From positions 1-59,954 of the forward strand of contig JAGWNU010000003.1 of NCBI GenBank assembly GCA_028871175.1: DNA of 59,954 bases, in the 5' to 3' direction. Every line of letters starts with the position of its first letter. Position 1 is the first letter of the stretch. Under the pieces are notes generated by a model that did not search any database, was not told where the DNA came from, and was given only the letters and a program-made list of their open reading frames with translations. The DNA is from Burkholderiaceae bacterium (GTDB taxonomy: Bacteria > Pseudomonadota > Gammaproteobacteria > Burkholderiales > Burkholderiaceae). A program made the position numbers and the translations under genes. Shown here one piece after another: positions 1 to 8,207 of the stretch.

Positions 1-115
1 CTTCCGCCAAGCCGGTCGCCCAGATCGGAAAATTCAACGGCTCGGCCAGGAACGCAGCGACATCATCGAGGTGGCGTTCAACGTTGATGCTGAGCGTGCG
101 GACGTTGTGCAGCAT
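1..115 (-). CDS. SRPBCC-family (polyketide cyclase-like) protein, N-terminal part only
   Basis: A minus-strand reading frame opens with ATG at 115-113 and runs open to the window edge, giving 38 residues that begin MLHNVRTLSINVERHLDDVA and include a FLAEPLNFPIWA segment. A GGAGG lies about six bases upstream of the ATG. The opening beta strand followed by a helix and the pattern NFPxWA is typical of SRPBCC/START-like small-ligand binding proteins. The rest of the gene lies outside the window, so neither ligand nor length can be given. The family call is from pattern memory, but the frame and ribosome binding site are seen directly. Confidence 0.62.
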   Translation of the reverse strand, partial: MLHNVRTLSINVERHLDDVAAFLAEPLNFPIWATGLAE

Positions 116-161
116 GAGCCCTCCGTCGGCGGCGTGCGGTGTGGCGGAGTATAGGCAGCGC

Positions 162-599
162 TCAGCCCGGCAGCTTGCGAAAGCTGATCGCCAGCCGGTT
201 CCACGTGTTGATGGTGCAGACCAGCAGCGTCAGGTCGACGAGTTCGGCATCGGAAAACTGCGCCCGCGCGGCTTGCCACACATCATCGGGCACGCGCGTT
301 TCACCGACGAGCGTGACCGCTTCTGTCCACGCCAGGGCGGCGCGCTCGCGGTCAGTGAAGAACGGTGTTTCGTGCCAGACCGAGACGGTCGCCAGGCGGC
401 GCTCGTTCTCGCCACCTCGGCGGGCATCGGCGGTATGCAGATCGACACAGTACGCGCAGCCATTGACCTGCGAGGCGCGCAGGCGCACCAGTTCGGTCAG
501 CGGTGTTTCGAGGGTGCTCTTGCCGAGGGCCTTTTCAAGCCCCATGACGGCCTGGACGGCGGCGGGGTTGCTTTGATAGAAGTCGAGGCGGGGTTCCAT
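162..599 (-). CDS. AhpD-like / carboxymuconolactone decarboxylase family protein
   Basis: 145-residue protein. The start at 599 (MEPRLDFYQ) fits the usual family N-terminus better than the longer in-frame alternative at 656. The AhpD-type redox motif is present as C48-A-Y-C51, followed by H55, in the stretch NGCAYCVDLH. Family members are small all-helical proteins that act as alkylhydroperoxidase-type thiol reductants or as less defined oxidoreductases. Their substrates usually cannot be inferred from sequence. It lies just upstream of the edge-truncated SRPBCC gene on the same strand and converges with nothing, so a short two-gene unit is possible. The motif supports a redox role; the physiological partner is unknown. 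Confidence 0.85.
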   Translation of the reverse strand: MEPRLDFYQSNPAAVQAVMGLEKALGKSTLETPLTELVRLRASQVNGCAYCVDLHTADARRGGENERRLATVSVWHETPFFTDRERAALAWTEAVTLVGETRVPDDVWQAARAQFSDAELVDLTLLVCTINTWNRLAISFRKLPG

Positions 600-676
600 G
601 CTGGGCTCGTGTGCTTGAGAACCGAGCCAGTCTAGGCGGCGCAGTGGCCGCTTCATATCGCCACTCCGCGTGAATT

Positions 677-2134
677 TCAGGGGGCCACTTTCGCGAGCGC
701 ATCGGTCAGCCGGCTTAGCCCGCTGTCGATTTCCGCGACATTCACGTGGCCATACCCGACCAGCAGCCCCGGCTGCGGCGCCGTCGCGACGTACATCCGC
801 TCCGTGCCGTACAGGCCCACGCCGACGCCCTGCGCCAACTGCACGATGGTCGCCTCCGACAGCGGCGGGCGCAGTTGCGCCGCCATGTGGATGCCAGCAG
901 TCGACGGCACGGGCGCCATCCAGCGGGCGAGGGGCCCGCGCAGATGTCGCAACAGTGCGTGGCGGCGCGCCGCGTACTCCTTGTGCATGCGACGCAGATA
1001 TTTGCCGAAATCGCCATCGAGCATGAACTTGGCCAGCGCCGCCTGCATGAGCGATTCACTGTGCCAGTCGGCCACCTGCTTGGCACGGCGCAGCGGCGCC
1101 ACCAGCGAGGGCGGTGGCACCGCATACCCGATGCGCAATTCCGGGAAGATCGTCTTGGAAAACGTACCCACGTAGGCCACGCAGCCCGCAGCGTCCAGGC
1201 TCTTGAGCGACTCCATCGGTCGGCCGTCGAAGCGGAATTCGCTGTCGTAATCGTCCTCCACGATGAGCGCGTCATGATGCTGCGCCCAGTCGAGCAGCTG
1301 GGCGCGACGCGCGAGGCTCATCGGCATGCCGAGCGGAAACTGGTGCGACGGCGTGACATAGACGAGCCTGGCATGCGGTGGCAGCGCCTCCACCACCAGG
1401 CCCTCTGCATCCACCGGCACCGGCACGACGTTCGCCCCGAGCGCCTGGAGCGCGATGCGAACGGGCGGATACCCGGGATCTTCGACGGCCACCGTATCGC
1501 CCGGGCGCACCACCACACGCGCGATCAGGTCGATTGCCTGCTGGGCGCCGTGCGTGACCAGGATGTCGGCCCACGTGCAGACCACCGCGCGACTGAACGC
1601 CAGATAGCGCGAAACGGCCAGGCGCAGCGACTGGTCGCCAGCGGGATCGTGATAGGCGCCACGCCCGCGTGCCTGCTGCCGCAGCGCATGCGATACGCAG
1701 CGGCGCCACGTATCAAACGGGAAAAGGCGCTTCTCCGTCACACCGCCGACGAAGTCGTAATCGATGCGCGTGCGCGGCATGGGCAGCACGTCTGGCACGT
1801 CGTTCCATGGCGTGGCAAATGCGCGCGCCGGCGGCACAGGCGAGGCAAGCTGCTCGGCCGGCGAACGCTGCGGCGCGTGCCCTCGCAGCCCGCCCGCGGC
1901 CTCGGCGACGAAGGTGCCCGAACCCGCACGCGCTTGCAGGTAGCCCTCGGCGATCAGGCGCTCGAACACGTCCAGTGTGGTCTTGCGCGACACGCCGATC
2001 TGAAGGGCGAGGTCACGCGTGGAAGGCAGCCGCTCGCCTGCCACGAGGCGACCCTCGAGGATGGCGGTGCGTAATTGTCGGTAGAGCTGGCCGGCAAGAT
2101 CGTGCCGGCCATGGATCGTCAGATGGACATCCAT
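677..2134 (-). CDS. MocR/PdxR-type GntR regulator with aminotransferase domain
   Basis: 485 residues. Residues 10-75 form a GntR winged helix (LAGQLYRQLR, then GERLPSTRDLA and GVSRKTTLDVFERL). Residues 115-480 form a fold-type I aminotransferase-like domain, with the PLP-binding lysine at K327 in VGTFSKTIFPELRIGY. MocR proteins sense PLP or an amino-acid adduct of it and usually control a divergent or adjacent gene. Here the natural candidate is the AhpD/SRPBCC pair downstream, since nothing is divergent within a short distance (NnrS ends on the same side). The full length matches the family. The regulated gene and effector are not visible. Confidence 0.93.
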   Translation of the reverse strand: MDVHLTIHGRHDLAGQLYRQLRTAILEGRLVAGERLPSTRDLALQIGVSRKTTLDVFERLIAEGYLQARAGSGTFVAEAAGGLRGHAPQRSPAEQLASPVPPARAFATPWNDVPDVLPMPRTRIDYDFVGGVTEKRLFPFDTWRRCVSHALRQQARGRGAYHDPAGDQSLRLAVSRYLAFSRAVVCTWADILVTHGAQQAIDLIARVVVRPGDTVAVEDPGYPPVRIALQALGANVVPVPVDAEGLVVEALPPHARLVYVTPSHQFPLGMPMSLARRAQLLDWAQHHDALIVEDDYDSEFRFDGRPMESLKSLDAAGCVAYVGTFSKTIFPELRIGYAVPPPSLVAPLRRAKQVADWHSESLMQAALAKFMLDGDFGKYLRRMHKEYAARRHALLRHLRGPLARWMAPVPSTAGIHMAAQLRPPLSEATIVQLAQGVGVGLYGTERMYVATAPQPGLLVGYGHVNVAEIDSGLSRLTDALAKVAP

Positions 2135-2211
2135 CGTGGGCGCAGTGGGCGGTGGGGCTGCGCCATTCTACGGAGCCGCCGCTGCGGCGGGCAATGCGGA
2201 ACGCAGGCTGC

Positions 2212-3423
2212 TCAGCCGTCCCTGCCGTCCGCGCGCGGGGCCATCAGCCACGGCGTGTAGCGCCACAGGTAGACCGCGAATGCCGCCACCCAGAGCGCGC
2301 TGGCCGTGCCGATCCACACGTTGCGCGGCACCAGCACGGGTCCCGCCACCCGGACAAGCGCTGCCACTGTGACGGCGGCGTAGGCAAAGTTTTCGGCGCG
2401 GCCGGTGCGCAGCAGCCGGCCGGTGTGGCCCAGTGCAGTGCGCGTGATCATCGCCACGATGGCGCCACCGATCGCGCCGGCGGTCAGCGCATGCAGCGCG
2501 GTGGAGCGATCGCCCCAGCCCAGCGCCGCAGCCGCCAGCAGGGCGAAGCCGACTGGAATGAAGGCATAGGCCGCGTGCAGGATGGCAACGATGGGCGTGC
2601 GCAACGTGCGCCGTGAATCCCAGCCGGCCCAGCGGGTGGCCTGAACCACGGCGGCGGCCGCAAAGACCGCAGCGGGCACGATGCCATCCAGCGGCGCCGC
2701 CAGTGCAGCCACCGCCAGCGCCGTGAGCGGCACCATCGCGCGCTCCGCCCACGCAAAACGGCGGACACGCGCGCCCGGAACGGCATTGGTCGTGAACATC
2801 GGGATGACGCGTCCACCGATGACGGTGACGAACATGCAGACCAGTCCGGCCGCTGCATCCAGGCAGCGCAGCGCCACGAGCGGCGCGTCCAACGCCAGTG
2901 CGGCGTGGAACGCAGCATTCACGGCGCCGAGCACGAGCAAGGCAATGGCCAGCCCGTAGTTGCGCGTGCTGCGCGCGCGCCGCAGGATGCGCAGGAACAC
3001 GAAGCCGCACGTCGGCAGGAACGCCACATCGACGGCGATCGCCAGCGGCAGCGGCCCCGTCCACATCAGCACGCGGGCAGCGAGCCACAGGCCCGCAAGC
3101 GCGGCCAGGTGCTTGCCTTGCGGCGTCTGCAGCCCCGTCCAGTTCTTGCCGGCGGTGAACAGAAAGCCGACCACTACCGCCACCGCAAACCCGAACACCA
3201 TCTCGTGCGCGTGCCAGAACAGCGGGGCAAGCGCCGGGCCGTGCACAGAGGGCAACACGCCCGTCATCAGGGCTGCCCATAACGCCATGGCCAGCGCCGC
3301 AAAGGCGGCGGCCAACAGATAGAACGGCCGGAAGCCGAGCGCGAAGACCGGGTGCCCCGCATACGGCACGCGGCTGGCAGGATCGGGCTGGCCGATATGG
3401 AGCAGCGGGGCAGAGCGGGGCAT
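2212..3423 (-). CDS. nnrS: NnrS family membrane protein
   Basis: 403-residue, very hydrophobic protein with about 12 predicted membrane segments. It shows the family's conserved opening (FALGFRPFYLLAA), the WHAHEMVFGFA motif and the GRVIPMFTTN segment. NnrS is a haem- and copper-containing membrane protein that protects cells during nitrosative stress. The biochemical reaction is not established. It starts at 3423 with GGAG nine bases upstream, 20 bp after the hmp stop, so it is probably the second gene of an hmp-nnrS operon. This placement beside flavohaemoglobin and NsrR fits an NO-detoxification role. Confidence 0.93.
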   Translation of the reverse strand: MPRSAPLLHIGQPDPASRVPYAGHPVFALGFRPFYLLAAAFAALAMALWAALMTGVLPSVHGPALAPLFWHAHEMVFGFAVAVVVGFLFTAGKNWTGLQTPQGKHLAALAGLWLAARVLMWTGPLPLAIAVDVAFLPTCGFVFLRILRRARSTRNYGLAIALLVLGAVNAAFHAALALDAPLVALRCLDAAAGLVCMFVTVIGGRVIPMFTTNAVPGARVRRFAWAERAMVPLTALAVAALAAPLDGIVPAAVFAAAAVVQATRWAGWDSRRTLRTPIVAILHAAYAFIPVGFALLAAAALGWGDRSTALHALTAGAIGGAIVAMITRTALGHTGRLLRTGRAENFAYAAVTVAALVRVAGPVLVPRNVWIGTASALWVAAFAVYLWRYTPWLMAPRADGRDG

Positions 3424-3443
3424 GGTGGTCTCCGGGATGAGGC

Positions 3444-4649
3444 TTAGAGGATGTCGTCCAGCAGATCGGGACCGAACACCTCGCGGTGGATGCGCTCGGC
3501 GGGCACGCCGTTGGCAAGGAGCGCTGCGCGCTGCGCCTGCATGAAGGGCAGCGGGCCGCAGAGATAGAAGTCCGCGTCTGCGGTCTCCGCCGCGATGAAT
3601 GCATCGACGGACATGCGGCCTGGCTGCGCCGGACGCGAGGCGAATTCGGCGTCCTCGCCCGATTCCAGGAAGACATGCGCCTCGAACGCCGGCAGGATCT
3701 GCGCGGCACGCGCGAGGTCATCGGCGTGGGCGACATGGGCGGCCGCGCGGTCGGCATGGCTGAACACGATCTTGCGATCGCTGTTCTGCTGCGCGAGCGT
3801 ATTCAGGGTGGAAATCATCGGCGTGATGCCCACGCCTGCCGACATCAGGACGATCGGATTGTCGGTGGCGAGTTGCGGCACGAAGTCGCCGTACGGCTGG
3901 CTCACCAGCAGGACTGCGCCTTCACGTGCGTGGGTATGCATCCAGTTCGATACGGTACCGGCCGGACGGTCGCCATCGCCGGCATCGCGCTTGACCGAGA
4001 TGCGCCAGGTGCGGCCATTCGGCGCATCCGACAAGCTGTACTGACGCTGCTGCAGCACGCCCGGTGAGAGTTCAACCTGCACCGAGATGTACTGGCCCGG
4101 CAGGAAATCCGCCAGCGGCGCATCGCCCACAGCCTCGAGCGTGAACGAGACGACGTCTTCGGCCTGCTGGCGGCGCTCGACAATTCGCACCGGCTGACGG
4201 TGGTCCGGACCGCTTCCCGTGTGCTGGTACAGGCGCGCCTCGGCGGCAATCAGCTCGGCGGCGAGCAACCAGTAGGCCTCGTCCCACGCGGCGATCAGGT
4301 CAGGCGTGGCGGCATCGCCCAGCACTTCGGCAATCGCTCCCAGCAGGTGGCGCGCGACGATCGTGTAGTGGCTCGGCTTGATGCCGACGGCGGCGTGCTT
4401 GTGCACGATACGGTTGACCACCGGGCCCAGCGCGGCGTTGTTGCCGTAGTTGGCAGCGTAGGCAAATACCGCCGATGCCAGCGACTGCTGCTGCGATCCA
4501 TTGGCCTGGTTGCCCATGTTGAAGATGTTGGTCAGCTCGGGGTGGCTGGCGAACATGTTGCGATAGAAGGTCTGCGTAATGGTCAGACCGTGCTCGCGCA
4601 GCACGGGAACGCTGGCATCAATGAAAGGCTTGGACCGCTCGGACAGCAT
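3444..4649 (-). CDS. hmp: Flavohaemoglobin / nitric oxide dioxygenase
   Basis: 401 residues from the ATG at 4649, which has GGAG eight bases upstream; a longer frame starts at 4661 but lacks such a site. The globin domain (1-140) carries Y29, Q53 and the proximal haem ligand H85, the residues expected in Hmp. It is followed by an FAD-binding domain with RQYSLSDAPN and an NAD-binding domain with GVGITPMIS. The enzyme turns NO plus O2 into nitrate using NAD(P)H in the cytoplasm. It is divergent from nsrR and probably cotranscribed with nnrS. Two NsrR-like sites lie in the divergent spacer. Confidence 0.97.
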   Translation of the reverse strand: MLSERSKPFIDASVPVLREHGLTITQTFYRNMFASHPELTNIFNMGNQANGSQQQSLASAVFAYAANYGNNAALGPVVNRIVHKHAAVGIKPSHYTIVARHLLGAIAEVLGDAATPDLIAAWDEAYWLLAAELIAAEARLYQHTGSGPDHRQPVRIVERRQQAEDVVSFTLEAVGDAPLADFLPGQYISVQVELSPGVLQQRQYSLSDAPNGRTWRISVKRDAGDGDRPAGTVSNWMHTHAREGAVLLVSQPYGDFVPQLATDNPIVLMSAGVGITPMISTLNTLAQQNSDRKIVFSHADRAAAHVAHADDLARAAQILPAFEAHVFLESGEDAEFASRPAQPGRMSVDAFIAAETADADFYLCGPLPFMQAQRAALLANGVPAERIHREVFGPDLLDDIL

Positions 4650-4664
4650 TGTGAACTCCAAATA

Positions 4665-4679
4665 TGCGTGATTAATGCA
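4665..4679. promoter_or_regulatory. Candidate NsrR operator proximal to hmp
   Basis: The 15-mer TGCGTGATTAATGCA is an imperfect palindrome with TGC...GCA ends. It agrees with 10 of 15 bases of the enterobacterial-type NsrR core TGCATTTAAAATGCA as I remember it. It sits immediately upstream of the hmp ribosome binding site, where binding would block transcription. No footprint is known for this genome. Confidence 0.45.
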
Positions 4680-4763
4680 ACAAATAAGACGGGGGCGCCG
4701 TCACGCTCTGTTGTGTGGCACCCCGGTGACGAGGCAACCGCTTGCATTGGATTCTATTAAACG

Positions 4764-4778
4764 TATATTTGAGATGCA
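4764..4778. promoter_or_regulatory. Candidate NsrR operator distal to hmp
   Basis: TATATTTGAGATGCA matches 11 of 15 positions of the NsrR core and keeps the central TTTGAGAT seen in enterobacterial hmp operators, as far as I recall. It lies 115 bp upstream of hmp and 109 bp upstream of nsrR, so it could serve either gene or allow autoregulation. Confidence 0.45.
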
Positions 4779-4886
4779 ACAAATTGACCTGCGGCAAACC
4801 GGCGCATCTTCTGGTGAAGTTCCCCTTAAGATGTGCCTTTCGTGAATGTTTCTGCGCGCCACGCACCAGCCTGGCCGCCGCCCGCC

Positions 4887-5363
4887 ATGCGACTGACCGA
4901 CTACACCGATTACGCCTTGCGCACGCTCATCTACGTGGCCGTGCATCCGGACGAGCTCGTCACCATCCAGCGCATTGCGGACGCCTTCGACATCCCGAAG
5001 AACCATCTCATCAAGATCGTCCAGCAGCTCGGGCAGGATGGCTTTCTGCACACGGTGCGCGGGCGCGCGGGGGGCATCACGCTGGGCCGCCCGGCCGCGC
5101 AGATCAACCTGGGCGACGTGGTGCGCGCCACCGAGCCGGACTTCCGCATGGTCGAGTGCTTTCATGGCGAGCACAACCACTGCGTCATCACCCGCGTCTG
5201 CGGTCTGCGGGGCGTGCTGCGGACCGCGCTGCAGGCGTACTTCGACGTACTGAACGGCTACACGCTGGAAGACCTTGTCGACAAGCCTGCCGCCGTCAAC
5301 CGGGCACTGGGTGAGTCGATGACGCTGCCGATGCCGCGTAGCGTCAAGCGCAAGGCGGGTTGA
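4887..5363 (+). CDS. nsrR: Rrf2-family NO-sensing repressor NsrR
   Basis: 158 residues from the ATG at 4887 (MRLTDYTDYALRTLIYVAVH). An in-frame start at 4833 exists, but the Rrf2 winged helix begins exactly at this Met. The DNA-binding domain spans 1-80. Three cysteines that would ligate the Fe-S cluster are present at C91, C99 and C105 (ECFHGEHNHC, then VCGL), close to the C91/C96/C102 spacing of E. coli NsrR. The cluster reacts with NO, which releases the protein from DNA. The gene is divergent from hmp-nnrS, its expected targets. No strong Shine-Dalgarno is visible before the chosen start. Confidence 0.93.
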   Translation: MRLTDYTDYALRTLIYVAVHPDELVTIQRIADAFDIPKNHLIKIVQQLGQDGFLHTVRGRAGGITLGRPAAQINLGDVVRATEPDFRMVECFHGEHNHCVITRVCGLRGVLRTALQAYFDVLNGYTLEDLVDKPAAVNRALGESMTLPMPRSVKRKAG

Positions 5364-5548
5364 TCGGCGCTTGCCAGAAAACGCTCGCCTGCATGGAGGA
5401 AGCACCTCCAGTGCTGCCTGCGACCCTTTCAGCATCACAACGCCCTGCATTGCCCCGCTGCCACGCGCAGGCATGTTCACTGCTGCGCATCGGCTGTCGG
5501 CCGCGCCATTTCCGGTGACGGCCCGTTCAACCGACCAGCGGAGGTGTC

Positions 5549-5926
5549 ATGAAAACGACTCGCGGCAAGACCCAGCACGCATCGCACTCGAAATTGACGG
5601 CGCAAAGCCATCGCGGCAGCGCATCGGCCGATGAGCGTGGCGGGCACGCCAGCCACGGCAATGCCGGCAAATCCCCAGACCGCGCGGGGGCCAAGTCGCA
5701 CGGGCACGGCGCGGACGGCGGCGGCCGTGAGCACGCGATGCACTCGCCGATCAGCATTCAAAAGGCCCTGAAGGGCGCGTCCTATCCGGCGAAGAAGCAG
5801 GAACTGGTGAAGACCGCGCAGGCCAATGGTGCCGACGACAGCACGCTGCAGACGCTGCGCGACATGCCGGACGACGAATACGACACGCCGGCCGCGGTTT
5901 CCAAGGCCGTCGGCCGCGAAATGTGA
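5549..5926 (+). CDS. DUF2795 domain protein
   Basis: 125 residues, preceded by GGAGG seven bases upstream of the ATG. The first 65 residues are low-complexity, rich in His, Gly, Ser and Lys, and probably disordered. Residues 68-125 match the DUF2795 pattern (ISIQKALKGASYPAKKQELV, with a DMPDDEY segment). DUF2795 proteins are small, uncharacterised and often linked to general stress. The stop is 27 bp from the next gene, so the two may be cotranscribed. Function is unknown. Confidence 0.8.
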   Translation: MKTTRGKTQHASHSKLTAQSHRGSASADERGGHASHGNAGKSPDRAGAKSHGHGADGGGREHAMHSPISIQKALKGASYPAKKQELVKTAQANGADDSTLQTLRDMPDDEYDTPAAVSKAVGREM

Positions 5927-5952
5927 TGCCCACCCGCGCAGGAGGACCACCC

Positions 5953-6492
5953 ATGGACCGATCGACACAGCATATGCGCGCGCGGCGCGTCGCCGCGTTG
6001 TTTCTGGCAGGTGCACTTGGCTTCGGAGGCGCGCTGAGCGTAGCGCGGGCTGCGGCGGACAAGGCCGACACGGCCTTCGTCACGAAGGCGGCAGCTTCCG
6101 GGATGCTGGAAGTGCAGGCCAGCCAGGTTGCCATCACGCGCGCCAGCAACCCTGACGTACGCGCCTTTGCACAGCGGATGGTGAAGGACCACACGACCGT
6201 AGGCGACGAACTCAAGCAGTTGGCCGACAGAAAGGGCATCCCCGTGCCTGAGAGCCTGCCGGCTGGTGAGCGCGCCAAGGTCGACCAGCTCAATGCGCTG
6301 GAGGGCGCGAAGTACGACAGGACCTACGCCGATGAGGTGGGGACACAGGCGCACAAGGAGGCCGTCTCGTTGTTCGACAAGGCCTCGAAGGATGCCAAGG
6401 ACCCCGACATCAGGGCGTTCTTCGCGCATAACCTGCCAGCGCTGCGCGAGCATCTGCAAATGGCGGAGCAACTTCGGCCCGCGGTGAAATGA
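5953..6492 (+). CDS. DUF4142 secreted protein
   Basis: 179 residues from the ATG at 5953, which follows a strong AGGAGG eight bases upstream. This start is preferred over 5923, which would overlap the preceding gene. Residues 1-35 form a signal peptide with a twin-arginine-like basic stretch (MRARRVAALFLAGALGFGGA) ending near VARAAA. The mature part is a ferritin-like, helical DUF4142 domain (FVTKAAASGMLEVQASQVA, then FAQRMVKDHTTVGDEL). The family is periplasmic or outer-membrane associated, of unknown biochemical function, and common in stress-related operons. Confidence 0.88.
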   Translation: MDRSTQHMRARRVAALFLAGALGFGGALSVARAAADKADTAFVTKAAASGMLEVQASQVAITRASNPDVRAFAQRMVKDHTTVGDELKQLADRKGIPVPESLPAGERAKVDQLNALEGAKYDRTYADEVGTQAHKEAVSLFDKASKDAKDPDIRAFFAHNLPALREHLQMAEQLRPAVK

Positions 6493-6562
6493 CCTGTGGC
6501 CCGACACGTACCGGTAACCGGTAACCCCTGCGCAGCCGACACGAGGAAAGGGGCGGGGTACC

Positions 6563-6872
6563 CGCCCGGGGTGTCCATGTTGCCCGTCGGCGTTTCATAT
6601 TCCGATTCCAGCTTGAAGATGGCCGACGTGCCGCCGCCCAGGTCTTCCTTGCCGGTCAGGCCCCAGCGGCTGCCCGAGAACCACGGAATCTGGAAGCCGG
6701 TAGTGCGTGCGCCGGCAGCGTTGGTGTTGTTGACGGTGCTGATGGTGGTGTCGATCAGGCCGTAGAGCGTCACGCTGGATGCTTGTGCGTGGGCGCCGGG
6801 AGCGGCCAGGGTGGCCAGAGCTGCGGCAGTCGCCGCGAGGGCATGAGTACGAAAACGCGTGGTACGGGACAT
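6563..6872 (-). pseudogene. 5' remnant of a general porin gene
   Basis: From the ATG at 6872 the frame encodes a signal peptide (ending GAHAQASS) and then a typical Gram-negative trimeric porin N-terminus: SVTLYGLIDTTISTVNN, SRWGLTGKEDLGGGTSAIFK and LESEYETPTGNMDTPGG. Homology stops abruptly about 100 residues in, near position 6563. The frame runs on for about 80 residues that overlap the DUF4142 gene antisense and look non-porin. Family members are 350-400 residues, so at least two thirds is missing. The remnant keeps its start codon and a GGAG-type site upstream. No transposon end is visible at the break. Confidence 0.8.
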
Positions 6873-7145
6873 CGATGTCTCCTTCCTTTGTGGGTGATGG
6901 TGTCCGGTCGTGATGCCGGCTTCGGGTCACGCGCAAGGGCAGCCGGCTAGCCGCCCGATGCAATCGCTGGGCGAGGGTAGAAGGGGGCACCTTTCTGGAG
7001 CCTTTCGCGTCGGTGTGGATGCAACGCTAGGGTTCGCCCGCATTGGGGGCGTTGTTGCCCGGTTCGTTGCAACGCATTGCAGTCCCGGCAACCCGGCTCG
7101 GGGTAGAGTGTCGGGTCGCCCCAACCCAATGCACCCGACCTTCCC

Positions 7146-7580
7146 ATGCATCCGTCCCAAATGACCGGCCTGCAATTGCTGCAGGCCATGTCGCGCGGCG
7201 AGCTCCCGCGCGCGTCCATCAGCGAAACCATTCCGATGACGATGGAAGCCATCGACAGCGGCGCCGTGCGCTTCGGCGCGAAGGCCGACAAGCGACACCT
7301 GAATCCGCTCGGCGGCGTACATGGCGGCTTTGCCGCAACAGTGCTCGATTCAGTGACGGGCTGCGCGGTGCACACCATGCTCGAAGCCGGCGTGGGCTAT
7401 GGCACGGTGGACCTGAACGTCAAGATGGTGAAGGCGGTGCCCGTGGACACGCCGCTGGTGGCCGAGGGCCGCGTATTGCATGTCTCACGGTCGATCGGCG
7501 TGTCGGAAGGCACGCTGAGAACGCAGGACGGCACCCTGCTTGCGCATGCCACGGCCACCTGCGTGATCCGCCGTCCGTAA
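7146..7580 (+). CDS. PaaI-type hotdog-fold thioesterase
   Basis: 144 residues with the PaaI/YbgC-like hotdog signature: [20 protein letters not shown], where N/G/H/G and the following D are the family's catalytic region, then [15 protein letters not shown]. Members hydrolyse acyl-CoA thioesters, often aromatic ones; the substrate cannot be told here. The isochorismatase-fold gene begins 20 bp downstream on the same strand, so the pair is probably cotranscribed. Confidence 0.9.
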   Translation: MHPSQMTGLQLLQAMSRGELPRASISETIPMTMEAIDSGAVRFGAKADKRHLNPLGGVHGGFAATVLDSVTGCAVHTMLEAGVGYGTVDLNVKMVKAVPVDTPLVAEGRVLHVSRSIGVSEGTLRTQDGTLLAHATATCVIRRP

Positions 7581-7600
7581 TCCAGTCTCGGGAGACTTCG

Positions 7601-8191
7601 ATGTCTGAACCGCTGCAATCCCTGTCCGCCAAGACCACCGCACTGGTGCTGATCGATCTGCAACGCGGCATCCTGCCGTTTGCGCAAGGGCCGCATTCGG
7701 CCGAGCAGGTGCTGACCGCTTCTGCCAGGCTCGCCAAGCGCTTTCGCGAGCTGGGCGCGCCCGTGGTGCTGGTGCGCGTGGGCTGGGCGCCCGACTATGC
7801 CGATGCGCCGCGCCAGCCGGTCGATCGTCCCGCACCGACGCAGCCCGGCGGCCTGCCGGCGCAATGGTGGGAGCAGCCCGACGAACTCGACGTGGCGCCC
7901 ACCGATATCCAGATCACCAAGCGTCAGTGGGGCGCGTTCTACGGGACCGAGCTGGACCTGCAGCTGCGCCGGCGCGGCATCTCCACCATCGTGCTGGGCG
8001 GCATCTCCACGCATGTGGGGGTCGAATCGACCGCGCGCGCCGCGTGGGAACACGGCTACGCGCTGGTGCTGGCGGAAGACGCGATGAGTTCGAACGACCC
8101 CGCGATGCATCGCTCCTCGGTGGAAAACGTCTTTCCGCGCCTGGGCCGGGTGCGCAGCACCGACGTCATCCTGTCCGCCCTCACGGCCTGA
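7601..8191 (+). CDS. YecD-like isochorismatase-family hydrolase
   Basis: 196 residues from the ATG at 7601, with GGGAG ten bases upstream. The catalytic Asp (D19, VLIDLQRG) and Lys (K107, [12 protein letters not shown]) are in place. The position of the usual nucleophilic cysteine is glycine (G140, [12 protein letters not shown]). That Gly is the state found in true isochorismatases (EntB, PhzD) and, as I recall, in E. coli YecD, which this protein resembles closely. It is therefore probably an isochorismatase-type hydrolase of unknown substrate rather than a nicotinamidase-type amidase. No siderophore or phenazine genes accompany it. Confidence 0.88.
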   Translation: MSEPLQSLSAKTTALVLIDLQRGILPFAQGPHSAEQVLTASARLAKRFRELGAPVVLVRVGWAPDYADAPRQPVDRPAPTQPGGLPAQWWEQPDELDVAPTDIQITKRQWGAFYGTELDLQLRRRGISTIVLGGISTHVGVESTARAAWEHGYALVLAEDAMSSNDPAMHRSSVENVFPRLGRVRSTDVILSALTA

Positions 8192-8207
8192 GCCAGCGGC
8201 CGCCGTG

